Program-made: the position numbers and the translations under genes
Notes under the pieces: model-generated
What the model saw: the letters and a program-made list of their open reading frames with translations, nothing else
Told to the model about the DNA's origin: nothing
Databases searched by the model: none
NCBI RefSeq assembly: GCF_029227915.1
Contig: NC_079881.1
Location: 22,855,501-22,919,500 of the forward strand
Length of the DNA stretch: 64,000 bases
Reading direction: 5' to 3'
Origin: Hydractinia symbiolongicarpus
Lineage: Eukaryota; Cnidaria; Hydrozoa; Anthoathecata; Hydractiniidae
Shown here: one piece after another, positions 37,630 to 51,544 of the stretch
How the letters are laid out: every line of letters starts with the position of its first letter
How positions within the stretch are numbered: the stretch's first letter is position 1

Positions 37630-39590
37630 AAAATTAAGATAACTAAGTCATTTTTTACTGTGGGACCAATCCTAGCCGTTAGCGCGCGCTGAAGATATAG
37701 AGACAGTTTCAAAAACTCCATTTCATTGACTTTCTAACGGTGTCAATCCGTTTGAGTTACAAGGGTTGCGTCACACATTCGTACCAACATATATTTAGTG
37801 ATTTTTTTCGGCTATTCCTTTGTTGTATCGCCCTCAACAGTGAAACGATTGACTGTGGGACTTAATTGAACTGATTTTGAACTTTGACCTTCTAAATGTG
37901 ATAAATGAGCCATTTTGACTACAAGAAAATAACATTCTTTTTAATTTGACATGATTGTGGGAACTCAGCGGTTGCACAGGACCCTGTGGTAGCGATTCAA
38001 TTAAAAATTTAGATAAATAAGTCATTTTTACTTTGATACCAATCCTAGCCGTTAGCGCGCGCTGAAGATATAGAGACAGTTTCAAAAACTTCATTTCATT
38101 GACTTTCTAACGGTATCAATCCGCTTCAGTTACAACAGTTGCGTCACATATTCGTACCAGCATGTATTTAGCGATATTTATCTCATATTACTATGTTGCA
38201 TCGCTTTTACCAGTGAAACGATTGACTGTGGGACTTAATTGAACTGAGTTTGAACTTTGACCTTCTAAATGTGATAAATGAGCCATTTTGACTACAAGAA
38301 AATAACATTCTTTTTAATTTGACATGATTCTGGGAACTCAGCGAATACACTGGACCCTGTCGTAGCGCTTCACATAACAATTTAGATAAATAAGTCATTT
38401 CTACTTTGGGACCAATCCTAGCCGTTAGCGCGCGGTGAAGATATAGAGACAGTTTCAAAATCTCCATTTCATTGACTTTCTAACGGTGTCAGTCCGTTTG
38501 AGTTACAACGGTTGCATCACACATTCGTACCAACATGTATTTAGTGATTTTTTTCCGATATTACTAAGTTGTATCGCTTTCAGCAGTGAATCGATTGACT
38601 GTGGGACAAAATTGAACTGATTTTGGACTTTGACCTTATAAGTGTGATAAATGAGACATTTTGACTACAAGAAGTAACATTCTTCTTAATTTGACATGAT
38701 TGCTGGAACTCAGTGATTACAATGGGCGCTGTGGTAGCGCTTTATTTAAAAATTAAGATAAATAAGTCATTTTTTACTGTGGGACCAATCCTAGCCGTTA
38801 TCGCGCGCTGAAGAAATAGAGACAGTTTCAAAAACTACATTTCATTGACTTTCTAACGGTGTCAATCCATTTGAGTTACAACGGTTGCGTCACATATTCG
38901 TACCAACATGTATTTAGTGATTTTTTCCAATATTACTAAGTTGTATTGATTTCAACAGTGAAACGATTGACTGTGGGAATTAATTGAACTGATTCTGGAC
39001 TGTGACTTTATGAATGTGATAAATGAGCCAATTGGTCTCCAAGGAATAACTTTCTTCTTAATTTGACGTGAGTGCTGGAATTCAGCGATTACATTAGGCT
39101 CTGTTGTAGCGCTTTATTTAAAAACTTAGATAAATAAGTCGCGCAGAATAAATAAGAACAGTTTCAAAGACTACATTTCATTGACTTTTTAGCGTAATAA
39201 ATCCGTTTGAGTTACAACGGTTGCGTCACATATTCGTACCAACATGTATTTAGCGATAGTATTCGGATATTACTAGGTTGCATCGCTTTTAACAGTGAAA
39301 CGTTTGACTGGGGGATTTAATTGAACTGCTCTTGGACTTTGACCTTATAAAGGTGATGAATGAGCCAGTTTGACTACAAGAAATAACAGTCTTCTTAATT
39401 TGACATCATTGCTGGAACTCAGCGATTACACTGGGCGCTGTGGTAGCGCTTTGTTAAAAAAATTAAGATAAATAAGTCATTCTTTACTGTGGGACCAGTC
39501 CTAGCCGTTAGTTCGCGCTGAAGAAATAGAGACAGTTGCAAAAACTGCATTTCATTGACTTTCTAACGGTGTCAATCCGTTTGAGTTACA
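37630..39590. repeat. P-Q-R-S-R module, copy 1
   Basis: Landmarks 37984 P, 38357 Q, 38729 R, 39101 S (short monomer follows), 39438 R. Module markers are GCTATTCCTTTGTTGTATCG and CCCTCAACAG, ACAAGAAAATAACATTC, CCGCTTCAGTTACAACAG, GCTTTCAGCAGTGAATCG, ATTTTTTCCAATATTACTAAG and AGTTGCAAAAACTGCATTTC. The 39812 S monomer that follows carries a second short-monomer junction. Confidence 0.85.
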
Positions 39591-39605
39591 ACGGTTTCGT
39601 CACAT

Positions 39606-40120
39606 ATTCGTACCAACATGTATTTAGTGATTTTCTTCCGATATTACTAAGTTGTATTGCTTTCAACATTGAAACGATTGACTGTGGGAATTAATTGAGC
39701 TGTCTTTGGACTGTGACCTTTTTAATGGGATAAATGAGCCATTTGGTCTCCAAGGAATAACATTCTTCTTAATTTGACATGATTGCTGGAATTCAGCGAT
39801 TACATTAGGCTATGTCGTAGCGCTTTATTTAAAAACTTAGATAAATAAGTCGCGCAGAATATATAGGAACAGTTTCAATGACTACATTTCATTGACTTTT
39901 TAGCGGTATAATTCCGTTTGAGTTACAACGGTTGCGTCACATAGTCGTACCAACATGTATTTAGCGATAGTATTTGGATATTACTAGGTTGCATCGTTTT
40001 TAACAGTGAAATGTTTGACTGGGGGATTTAATTGAACTGATTTTGAACTTTGACCTACTAAATGTGATAAATGAGCCATTTTGACGACAAGAAATAACAT
40101 TCTTCCTAATTTGACATAAT
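39606..40120. repeat. Right partner of 34,833-35,350
   Basis: Repeats the earlier segment with isolated changes (CACATAGTCGTACC, GTGAAATGTTTGAC, TTTGACATAATTG) and includes its own shortened monomer (39812 to 40149). This insertion of S monomers separates module copy 1 from the P-rich block that follows. Confidence 0.78.
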
Positions 40121-40479
40121 TGTGGGAACTCAGCGGTTGCACAGGACCCCGTGGTAGCGATCCAATTAAAAATTTAGATAAATAAGTCATTTTTACTTTT
40201 GGACCAATCCTAGCCGTTAGCGCGCGCTGAAGATATAGAGACAGTTTCAAGAACTCCATTTTATTGACTTTCTAACGGTATCAATCCGCTTCAGTTACAA
40301 CAGTTGCGTCACATATTCGTACCAGCATGTATTTAGCGATATTTATCTCTTATTACTAGGTTGCATCGCTTTTACCAGTGAAACGATTCACTGTGGGACT
40401 TAATTGAACTGATTTTGGACTGTGACCTTATAAATGTTATAAGTGAGACAATTGGACTCCAAGAAATAACATTCTTCTT

Positions 40480-42020
40480 AATTTGACATGATTGTGGGAA
40501 CTCAGCTGTTGCACAGGACCCTGTGGTAGCGATTCATTTAAAAATTTTGATAAATAAGTCATTTTTACTGTGGGACTAATCCTAGCCGTTAGCGCGCGCT
40601 GTAAACAAAGAGACAGTTTCAAAAACTCCATTTCATTGACTTTCTAACGGTTTCGATCCGTTTGAGTTACAACGGTTGCGTCACACATTCGTACGAACAT
40701 GTATTTAGTGATTTTTTTCGGACATTCCTAAGTTGTATCGTTTTGAACAGTGAAACGATTGACTGTGGGACTTAATTGAACTGATTTTGGCCTTTGACCT
40801 TATAAATGTGATAAATGAGTCATTTTGACTAGAAGAGATAACATTCTTCTTAATTTGACATGATTGCTGGAACTCAGCGATTACACTGGGCGCTGTGGTA
40901 ACGCTTTATTTAAAAATTAAGATAAGTAAGTCATTTTTTACTGTGAGACCAATCCTAGCCGTTATCGCGAGGTGAAGAAGTAGAGACAGTTTCAAAAATT
41001 ACATTTCATTGATTTTCAAAGGGGGTCAATCCGTTTGAGTTACAACGGTTGCGTCACATATTCGTACCAGCATGTATTTAGTGATTTTCTTCCGATATTA
41101 CTAAGTTGCATCGCTTTTAACAGTGAAACGATTGACTGTGGGACTTAATTGAACTGATTTTGGCCTTTGACCTTATAAATGTGATAAATGAGTCATTTTG
41201 ACTAGAAGAGATAACATTCTTCTTAATTTGACATGATTGTGGGAACTTAGCTGTTGCACAGGACCCTGTGGTAGCGATTCGTTTAAAAATTTAGATAAAT
41301 AAGTCATTTTTACTGTGGGACCAGTCCTAGCCGTTAGCGCGCGCTGAAGATTTAGAGACAGTTTCAAAAACTCCATTTCATTGACTTTCCAACGGTGTCA
41401 ATCCGTTTGAGTTACAACGGTTGCGTCACATATTCGTACCAACATGTATTTAGTGATTTTCTTCCGATATTACTAAGTTGTATCGCTTTGAACAGTGAAA
41501 CGATTGACTGTGGGACTTAATTGCACTGATTTTGGACTTTGACCTTATAAATGTGATAAATGAGTCATTTTGACTCCAAGAAATAACATTCTTCTTAATT
41601 TGACATGATTGTGGGAACTCAGCTGTTGCACAGGACCCTGTGGTAGCGATTTATTTAAAAATTTAGATAAATAAGTCATTTTTACTGTGGGACCAATCCT
41701 AGCCGTTAGCGCGCGCTGTAGACATAGAGACAGTTTCAAAAACTCCATTTCATTGACTTTCTAACGGTGTCAATCCGTTTGAGTTACAACGGTTGCGTCA
41801 CACATTCGTACGAACATGTATTTAGTGATTTTTTTCGGACATTCCTAAGTTGTATCGCTTTGAACAGTGAAACGATTGACTGTGGGACTTAATTGAACTG
41901 ATTTTGGACTTTGACCTTATAAATGTGATAAATGAGTCATTTTGACTACAAGAAATAACATTCTTCTTAATTTGACATGATTGCTGGAACTCAGCGATTA
42001 CACTGGGCGCTGTGGTAACG
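40480..42020. repeat. P-P-R block, left copy of the 4804-bp repeat
   Basis: Landmarks 40521 P, 40893 R, 41266 P, 41638 P, 42010 R. From about 40,650 it recurs at 45,490-46,830 (41266 to 46070 and 41638 to 46442, both 4804 bp). Its first part also matches 36,457-37,130 (GCGCTGTAAACAAAGAGAC). At about 41,160-41,250 a hybrid joins TTTTGGCCTTTGACC and GACTAGAAGAGATAAC to a P monomer (GGGAACTTAGCTGTTGC). Confidence 0.8.
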
Positions 42021-42029
42021 CTTTATTTA

Positions 42030-43990
42030 AAAATTAAGATAAGTAAGTCATTTTTTAGTGTGGGACCAATCCTAGCCGTTAGCGCGCGCTGAAGATATAG
42101 AGACAGTTTCAAAAACTCCATTTCATTGACTTTCTAACGGTGTCAATCCGTTTGAGTTACAAGGGTTGCGTCACACATTCGTACCAACATATATTTAGTG
42201 ATTTTTTTCGGCTATTCCTTAGTTGTATCGCCCTCAACAGTGAAACGATTGACTGTGGGACTTAATTGAACTGATTTTGAACTTTGACCTTCTAAATGTG
42301 ATAAATGAGCCATTTTGACTACAAGAAAATAACATTCTTTTTAATTTGACATGATTGTGGGAACTCAGCGGTTGCACAGGACCCTGTGGTAGCGATTCAA
42401 TTAAAAATTTAGATAAATAAGTCATTTTTACTTTGGGACCAATCCTAGCCGTTAGCGCGCGCTGAAGGTATAGAGACAGTTTCAAAAACTCCATTTCATT
42501 GACTTTCTAACGGTATCAATCCGCTTCAGTTGCAACAGTTGCGTCACATATTCGTACCAGCATGTATTTAGCGATATTTATCTCATATTACTAGGTTGCA
42601 TCGCTTTTACCAGTGAAACGATTGACTGTGGGACTTAATTGAACTGATTTTGAACTTTGACCTTCTAAATGTGATAAATGAGCCATTTTGACTACAAGAA
42701 AATAACATTCTTTTTAATTTGACATGATTGTGGGAACTCAGCGAATACACTGGACCCTGTCGTATCGCTTCATTTAACAATTTAGATAAATAAGTCATTT
42801 CTACTTTGGGACCAATCCTAGCCGTTAGCGCGCGGTGAAGATATAGAGACAGTTTCAAAATCTCCATTTCATTGACATTCTAACGGTGTCAGTCCGTTTG
42901 AGTTACAACGGTTGCATCACACATTCGTACCAACATGTATTTAGTGATTTTTTTCCGATATTACTAAGTTGTATCGCTTTCAGCAGTGAATCGATTGACT
43001 GTGGGACAAAATTGAACTGATTTTGGACTTTGACCTTATAAGTGTGATAAATGAGACATTTTGACTACAAGAAGTAACATTCTTCTTAATTTGACATGAT
43101 TGCTGGAACTCAGTGATTACAATGGGCGCTGTGGTAGCGCTTTATTTAAAAATTAAGATAAATAAGTCATTTTTTACTGTGGGACCAATCCTAGCCGTTA
43201 TCGCGCGCTGAAGAAATAGAGACAGTTTCAAAAACTACATTTCATTGACTTTCTAACGGTGTCAATCCGTTTGAGTTCCAACGGTTGCGTCACATATTCG
43301 TACCAACATGTATTTAGTGATTTTTTCCAATATTACTAAGTTGTATTGATTTCAACAGTGAAACGATTGACTGTGGGAATTAATTGAACTGATTCTGGAC
43401 TGTGACTTTATGAATGTGATAAATGAGCCAATTGGTCTCCAAAGAATAACTTTCTTCTTAATTTGACGTGAGTGCTGGAATTCAGCGATTACATTAGGCT
43501 CTGTTGTAGCGCTTTATTTAAAAACTTAGATAAATAAGTCGCGCAGAATAAATAAGAACAGTTTCAAAGACTACATTTCATTGACTTTTTAGCGTTATAA
43601 ATCCGTTTGAGTTACAACGGTTGCGTCACATATTCGTACCAACATGTATTTAGCGATAGTATTCGGATATTACTAGGTTGCATCGCTTTTAACAGTGAAA
43701 CGTTTGACTGGGGGATTTAATTGAACTGCTCTTGGACTTTGACCTTATAAAGGTGATGAATGAGCCAGTTTGACGACAAGAAATAACAGTCTTCTTAATT
43801 TGACATCATTGCTGGAACTCAGCGATTTGGGCACTGTGGTAGCGCTTTGTTAAAAAAATTAAGATAAATAAGTCATTCTTTACTGTGGGACCAGTCCTAG
43901 CCGTTAGTTCGCGCTGAAGAAATAGAGACAGTTGCAAAAACTGCATTTCATTGACTTTCTAACGGTGTCAATCCGTTTGAGTTACAAGGG
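42030..43990. repeat. P-Q-R-S-R module, copy 2
   Basis: Landmarks 42384 P, 42757 Q, 43129 R, 43501 S, 43834 R. It lies 4400 bp from copy 1 (offset 4395-4396 after the extra small deletion at GCGATTTGGGCACTG). It matches copy 1 closely and shares the shortened S monomer. Confidence 0.85.
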
Positions 43991-45480
43991 TTGCGTCACA
44001 CATTCGTACCAACATGTACTTAGTGATTATTTTCGGCTATTCCTTAGTTGTATCGATTTCAACAGTGAAACGATTGACTGTGGGACTTAATTGAACTGAT
44101 TTTGGCCTTTGACCTTATAAATGTGATAAATGAGTCATTTTGACTACAAGAGATAACATTCTTCTTAATTTGACATGATTGTTGGAACTCAGCGATTACA
44201 CTGGGCGCTGTGGTAACGCTTTATTTAAAAATTAAGATAAGTAAGTCATTTTTTACTGTGAGACCAATCCTAGCCGTTATCGCGAGGTGAAGAATTAGAG
44301 ACAATTTCAAAAATTAAATTTCATTGATTTTCAAAGGGGTTCAATCCGTTTGAGTTACAACGGTTGCGTCACATATTCGTACCAGCATGTATTTAGTAAT
44401 TTTCTTCCGATATTACTAAGTTGCATCGCTTTTAACAGTGAAACGATTGACTGTGGGAGTTAATTGAACTGATTTTGGACTTTGACCTTATAAATGTTAT
44501 AAGTGAGACAATTGGACTCCAACAAATAACATTCTTCTTAATTTGACATGATTGTGGGAACTTAGCTGTTGCACAGGACCCTGTGGTAGCGATTCATTTA
44601 AAAATTTAGATAAGTAAGTCATTTTTACTGTGGGACCAGTCGTAGCCGTTAGCGCGCGCTGAAGATTTAGAGACAGTTTCAAAAACTCCATTTCATTGAC
44701 TTTCTAACGCTGTCAATCCGTTTGTGTTACAAGGGTTGCGTCACACATTCGTACCAACATGTACTTAGTGATTATTTTCGGCTATTCCTTAGTTGTATCG
44801 CTTTCAACAGTGAAACGATTGACTGTGGGACTTAATTGAACTGATTTTGAACTTTGACTTTCTAAATGTGATAAATGAGCCATTTTGACGACAAGAAATA
44901 ACATTCTTCTTAATTTGACATGATTGTGGGAACTCAGTGGTTGCACAGGACCCTGTGGTAGCGGTTCAATTAAAAATTTAGATAAATAAGTCATTTTTAC
45001 TTTGGGACCAATCCTAGCCGTTAGGGCGCGCTGAAGATATAGAGACAGTTTCAAAAACTCCATTTCATTGACTTTCTAACGGTATTAATCCGCTTCAGTT
45101 ACAACAGTTGCGTCACATATTCGTACCAGCATGTATTTAGCGATATTTATCTCATATTACTAGGTTGCATCGGTTTTACCAGTGAAACGATTCACTGTGG
45201 GACTTAATTAAACTGATTTTGGACTGTGACCTTATAAATTTTATAAGTGAGACAATTGGACTCCAAGAAATGACATTCTTTTTAATTTGACATGATTGTG
45301 GGAACTCAGCGAATACACTGGACCCTGTGGTAGAACTTCATTTAACAATTTAGATAAATAAGTCATTTCTACTTTGGGACCAATCCTAGCCGTTAGCGCG
45401 CGGTGAAGATATAGAGACAGTTTCAAAATCTCCATTTCATTGACTTTCTAACGGTGTCAATCCGTTTGAGTTACAACGGT
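43990..45480. repeat. R-P-P-Q linker block, copy 1
   Basis: Landmarks 44208 R, 44581 P, 44953 P, 45325 Q. It recurs at 53,210-54,700 (offset 9211) and 58,390-59,880 (offset 14389). Markers are ATGTACTTAGTGATTATTTT, GGTGAAGAATTAGAGAC, GACTCCAACAAATAAC, GTAGCGGTTCAATTAAAA, ACGGTATTAATCCGC and ATAAATTTTATAAGTGAG. Confidence 0.83.
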
Positions 45481-45489
45481 TGCATCACA

Positions 45490-46830
45490 TATTCGTACGA
45501 ACATGTATTTAGTGATTTTTTTCGGACATTCCTAAGTTGTATCGTTTTGAACAGTGAAACGATTGACTGTGGGACTTAATTGAACTGATTTTGGCCTTTG
45601 ACCTTATAAATGTGATAAATGAGTCATTTTGACTAGAAGAGATAACATTCTTCTTAATTTGACATGATTGCTGGAACTCAGCGATTACACTGGGCGCTGT
45701 GGTAACGCTTTATTTAAGAATTAAGATAATTAAGTCATTTTTTACTGTGAGACCAATCCTAGCCGTTATCGCGAGGTGAAGAAGTAGAGACAGTTTCAAA
45801 AATTACATTTCATTGATTTTCAAAGGGGGTCAATCCGTTTGAGTTACAACGGTTGCGTCACATATTCGTACCAGCATGTATTTAGTGATTTTCTTCCGAT
45901 ATTACTAAGTTGCATCGCTTTTAACAGTGAAACGATTGACTGTGGGACTTAATTGAACTGATTTTGGCCTTTGACCTTATAAATGTGATAAATGAGTCAT
46001 TTTGACTAGAAGAGATAACATTCTTCTTAATTTGACATGATTGTGGGAACTTAGCTGTTGCACAGGACCCTGTGGTAGCGATTCATTTAAAAATTTAGAT
46101 AAATAAGTCATTTTTACTGTGGGACCAGTCCTAGCCGTTAACGCGCGCTGAAGATTTAGAGACAGTTTCAAAAACTCCATTTCATTGACTTTCCAACGGT
46201 GTCAATCCGTTTGAGTTACAACGGTTGCGTCACATATTCGTACCAACATGTATTTAGTGATTTTCTTCCGATATTACTAAGTTGTATCGCTTTGAACAGT
46301 GAAACGACTGACTGTGGGACTTAATTGCACTGATTTTGGACTTTGACCTTATAAATGTGATAAATGAGTCATTTTGACTCCAAGAAATAACATTCTTCTT
46401 AATTTGACATGATTGTGGGAACTCAGCTGTTGCACAGGACCCTGTGGTAGCGATTTATTTAAAAATTTAGATAAATAAGTCATTTTTACTGTGGGACCAA
46501 TCCTAGCCGTTAGCGCGCGCTGTAGACATAGAGACAGTTTCAAAAACTCCATTTCATTGACTTTTTAACGGTGTCAATCCGTTTGAGTTACAACGGTTGC
46601 GTCACACATTCGCACGAACATGTATTTAGTGATTTTTTTCGGACATTCCTAAGTTGTATCGCTTTGAACAGTGAAACGATTGACTGTGGGACTTAATTGA
46701 ACTGATTTTGGACTTTGACCTTATAAATGTGATAAATGAGTCATTTTGACTACAAGAAATAACATTCTTCTTAATTTGACATGATTGCTGGAACTCAGCG
46801 ATTACACTGGGCGCTGTGGTAACGCTTTAT
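45490..46830. repeat. P-P-R block, right copy of the 4804-bp repeat
   Basis: Landmarks 45697 R, 46070 P, 46442 P, 46814 R. Near-identical to 40,690-42,020, including the hybrid GACTAGAAGAGATAAC to GGGAACTTAGCTG monomer. Private changes include AATTAAGATAATTAAGTC near 45,720 and CATTCGCACGAAC near 46,610. Confidence 0.8.
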
Positions 46831-47385
46831 TTAAAAATTAAGATAAGTAAGTCATTTTTTACTGTGGGACAATTCCTAGCCGTTAGCGCGCGCTGAAGAT
46901 ATAGAGACAGTTTCAAAAACTCCATTTCATTGACTTTCTAACGGTGTCAATCCGTTTGAGTTACAACGGTTGCGTCACACATTCGTACGAACATGTATTT
47001 AGTGATTTTTTTCGGACATTCCTAAGTTGTATCGCTTTGAACAGTGAAACGATTGACTGTGGGACTTAATTGAACTGATTTTGGACTTTGACCTTATAAA
47101 TGTGATAAATGAGTCATTTTGACTATAAGAAATAACATTCTTCTTAATTTGACATGATTGCTGGAACTCAGCGATTACACTGGGCGCTGTGGTAACGCTT
47201 TATTTAAAAATTAAGATAAGTTAGTCATTTTTTACTGTGGGACCAATCCTAGCCGTTAGCGCGCGCTGAAGATATAGAGACAGTTTCAAAAACTCCATTT
47301 CATTGACTTTCTAACGGTGTCAATCCGTTTGAGTTACAAGGGTTGCGTCACACATTCGTACCAACATATATTTAGTGATTTTTTT
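46640..47385. repeat. Single-monomer tandem duplication (373 bp)
   Basis: The R monomer with landmark 46814 is followed by a near-copy at 47187. Both carry GTACGAACATGTATTTAG, TTTTCGGACATTCCTAAG and GAGTCATTTTGACTA. This one extra monomer explains why the offset changes from 4804 bp upstream to 5177 bp downstream. Confidence 0.82.
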
Positions 47386-47389
47386 CGGC

Positions 47390-49170
47390 TATTCCTTAGT
47401 TGTATTGCCCTCAACAGTGAAACGATTGACTGTGGGACTTAATTGAACTGATTTTGAACTTTGACCTTCTAAATGTGATAAATGAGCCATTTTGACTACA
47501 AGAAAATAACATTCTTTTTAATTTGACATGATTGTGGGAACTCAGCGGTTGCACAGGACCCTGTGGTAGCGATTCAATTAAAAATTTAGATAAATAAGTC
47601 ATTTTTACTTTGGGACCAATCCTAGCCGTTAGCGCGCGCTGAAGATATAGAGAAAGTTTCAAAAACTCCATTTCATTGACTTTCTAACGGTATCAATCCG
47701 TTTCAGTTACAACAGTTGCGTCACATATTCGTACCAGCATGTATTTAGCGATATTTATCTCATATTACTAGGTTGCATCGCTTTTACCAGTGAAACGATT
47801 GACTGTGGGACTTAATTGAACTGATTTTGAACTTTGACCTTCTAAATGTGATAAATGAGCCATTTTGACTACAAGAAAATAACATTCTTTTTAATTTGAC
47901 ATGATTGTGGGAACTCAGCGAATACACTGGACCCTGTCGTAGCGCTTCATTTAACAATTTAGATAAATAAGTCATTTCTACTTTGGGACCAATCCTAGCC
48001 GTTAGCGCGCGGTGAAGATATAGAGACAGTTTCAAAATCTCCATTTCATTGACTTTCTAACGGTGTCAGTCCGTTTGAGTTACAACGGTTGCATCACACA
48101 TTCGTACCAACATGTATTTAGTGATTTTTTTCCGATATTACTAAGTTGTATCGCTTTCAGCAGTGAATCGATTGACTGTGGGACAAAATTGAACTGATTT
48201 TGGACTTTGACCTTATAAGTGTGATAAATGAGACATTTTGACTACAAGAAGTAACATTCTTCTTAATTTGACATGATTGCTGGAACTCAGTGATTACACT
48301 GGGCGCTGTGGTAGCGCTTTATTTAAAAACTAAGATAAATAAGTCATTTTATACTGTGAGACCAATCCTAGCCGTTATCGCGCGCTGAAGAAATAGAGAC
48401 AGTTTCAAAAACTACATTTCATTGAATTTCTAACGGTGTCAATCCGTTTGAGTTACAACGGTTGCGTCACATATTCGTACCAACATGTATTTAGTGATTT
48501 TTTCCAATATTACTAAGTTGTATTGATTTCAACAGTGAAACGATTGACTGTGGGAATTAATTGAACTGATTCTGGACTGTGACTTTATGAATGTGATAAA
48601 TGAGCCAATTGGTCTCCAAAGAATAACTTTCTTCTTAATTTGACGTGAGTGCTGGAATTCAGCGATTACATTAGGCTCTGTTGTAGCGCTTTATTTAAAA
48701 ACTTAGATAAATAAGTCGCGCAGAATAAATAAGAACAGTTTCAAAGACTACATTTCATTGACTTTTTAGCGTTATAAATCCGTTTGAGTTACAACGGTTG
48801 CGTCACATATTCGTACCAACATGTATTTAGCGATAGTATTCGGATATTACTAGGTTGCATCGCTTTTAACAGTGAAACGTTTGACTGGGGGATTTAATTG
48901 AACTGCTCTTGGACTTTGACCTTATAAAGGTGATGAATGAGCCACTTTGACGACAAGAAATAACAGTCTTCTTAATTTGACATCATTGCTGGAACTCAGC
49001 GATTACACTGGGCGCTGTGGTAGCGCTTTGTTAAAAAAATTAAGATAAATAAGTCATTCTTTACTGTGGGACCAGTCCTAGCCGTTAGTTCGCGCTGAAG
49101 AAATAGAGACAGTTGCAAAAACTGCATTTCATTGACTTTCTAACGGTGTCAATCCATTTGAGTTACAAGG
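47390..49170. repeat. P-Q-R-S-R module, copy 3
   Basis: Landmarks 47561 P, 47934 Q, 48306 R, 48678 S, 49015 R. Offset 5177 from copy 2. It differs by GTATTGCCCTCAAC, AGAGAAAGTTTC and CCGTTTCAGTTACAACAG, variants inherited by copies 4 and 5 (the last two by both). Confidence 0.85.
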
Positions 49171-49479
49171 GTTGCGTCACACATTCGTACCAACATGTAC
49201 TTAGTGATTTTTTTCGGACATTCCTAAGTTGTATCGCTTTGAACAGTGAAACGATTGACTGTGGGACTTAATTGAACTGATTTTGGACTTTGACCTTATA
49301 AATGTGATAAATGAGTCATTTTGACTACAAGAAATAACATTCTTCTTAATTTGACATGATTGCTGGAACTCAGCGATTACACTGGGCGCTGTGGTAACGC
49401 TTCATTTAAAAATTAAGATAAGTTAGTCATTTTTTACTGTGGGACCAATCCTAGCCGTTAGCGCGCGCTGAAGATATAG

Positions 49480-51385
49480 AGACAGTTTCAAAAACTCCAT
49501 TTCATTGACTTTCTAACGGTGTCAATCCGTTTGAGTTACAAGGGTTGCGTCACACATTCGTACCAACATATATTTAGTGATTTTTTTCGGCTATTCCTTA
49601 GTTGTATTGCCCTCAACAGTGAAATGATTAACTGTGGGACTTAATTGAACTGATTTTGAACTTTGACCTTCTAAATGTGTTAAATGAGCCATTTTGACTA
49701 CAAGAAAATAACATTCTTTTTAATTTGACATGATTGTGGGAACTCAGCGGTTGCACAGGACCCTGTGGTAGCGATTCAATTAAAAATTTAGATAAATAAG
49801 TCATTTTTACTTTGGGACCAATCCTAGCCGTTAGCGCGCGCTGAAGATATAGAGAAAGTTTCAAAAACTCCATTTCATTGACTTTCTAACGGTATCAATC
49901 CGTTTCAGTTACAACAGTTGCGTCACATATTCGTACCAGCATGTATTTAGCGATATTTATCTCATATTACTAGGTTGCATCGCTTTTACCAGTGAAACGA
50001 TTGACTGTGGGACTTAATTGAACTGATTTTGAACTTTGACCTTCTAAATGTGATAAATGAGCCATTTTGACTACAAGAAAATAACATTCTTTTTAATTTG
50101 ACATGATTGTGGGAACTCAGCGAATACACTGGACCCTGTCGTAGCGCTTCATTTAACAATTTAGATAAATAAGTCATTTCTACTTTGGGACCAATCCTAG
50201 CCGTGAGCGCGCGGTGAAGATATAGAGACAGTTTCAAAATCTCCATTTCATTGACTTTCTAACGGTGTCAGTCCGTTTGAGTTACAACGGTTGCATCACA
50301 CATTCGTACCAACATGTATTTAGTGATTTTTTTCCGATATTACTAAGTTGTATCGCTTTCAGCAGTGAATCGATTGACTGTGGGACAAAATTGAACTGAT
50401 TTTGGACTTTGACCTTATAAGTGTGATAAATGAGACATTTTGACTACAAGAAGTAATATTCTTCTTAATTTGACATGATTGCTGGAACTCAGTGATTACA
50501 ATGGGCGCTGTGGTAGCGCTTTATTTAAAAATTAAGATAAATAAGTCATTTTATACTGTGGGACCAATCCTAGCCGTTATCGCGCGCTGAAGAAATAGAG
50601 ACAGTTTCAAAAACTACATTTCATTGAATTTCTAACGGTGTCAATCCGTTTGAGTTACAACGGTTGCGTCACATATTCGTACCAACATGTATTTAGTGAT
50701 TTTTTCCAATATTACTAAGTTGTATTGATTTCAACAGTGAAACGATTGACTGTGGGAATTAATTGAACTGATTCTGGACTGTGACTTTATGAATGTGATA
50801 AATGAGCCAAGTGGTCTCCAAAGAATAACTTTCTTCTTAATTTGACGTGAGTGCTGGAATTCAGCGATTACATTAGGCTCTGTTGTAGCGCTTTATTTAA
50901 AAACTTAGATAAATAAGTCGCGCAGAATAAATAAGAACAGTTTCAAAGACTACATTTCATTGACTTTTTAGCGTTATAAATCCGTTTGAGTTACAACGGT
51001 TGCGTCACATATTCGTACCAACATGTATTTAGCGATAGTATTCGGATATTACTAGGTTGCATCGCTTTTAACAGTGAAACGTTTGACTGGGGGATTTAAT
51101 TGAACTGCTCTTGGACTTTGACCTTATAAAGGTGATGAATGAGCCAGTTTGACGACAAGAAATAACAGTCTTCTTAATTTGACATCATTGCTGGAACTCA
51201 GCGATTACACTGGGCGCTGTGGTAGCGCTTTGTTAAAAAAATTAAGATAAATAAGTCATTCTTTACTGTGGGACCAGTCCTAGCCGTTAGTTCGCGCTGA
51301 TGAAATAGAGACAGTTGCAAAAACTGCATTTCATTGACTTTCTAACGGTGTCAATCCGTTTGAGTTACAAGGGTTGCGTCACACA
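49480..51385. repeat. P-Q-R-S-R module, copy 4
   Basis: Landmarks 49763 P, 50136 Q, 50508 R, 50880 S, 51217 R. Offset 2202 bp from copy 3 (six monomers, one short). New variants GCCGTGAGCGCGCGG and CATTGAATTTCTAACGG (the latter also in copy 3) continue into copies 5 and 6, giving an order of descent. Confidence 0.85.
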
Positions 51386-51544
51386 TTCGTACCAACATGT
51401 ACTTATTGATTATTTTCGGCTATTCCTTAGTTGTATCGCTTTCAACAGTGAAACGATTGACTGTGGGACTTAATTGAACTGATTTTGGCCTTTGACCTTA
51501 TAAATGTGATAAATGAGTCATTTTGACTACAAGAGATAACATTC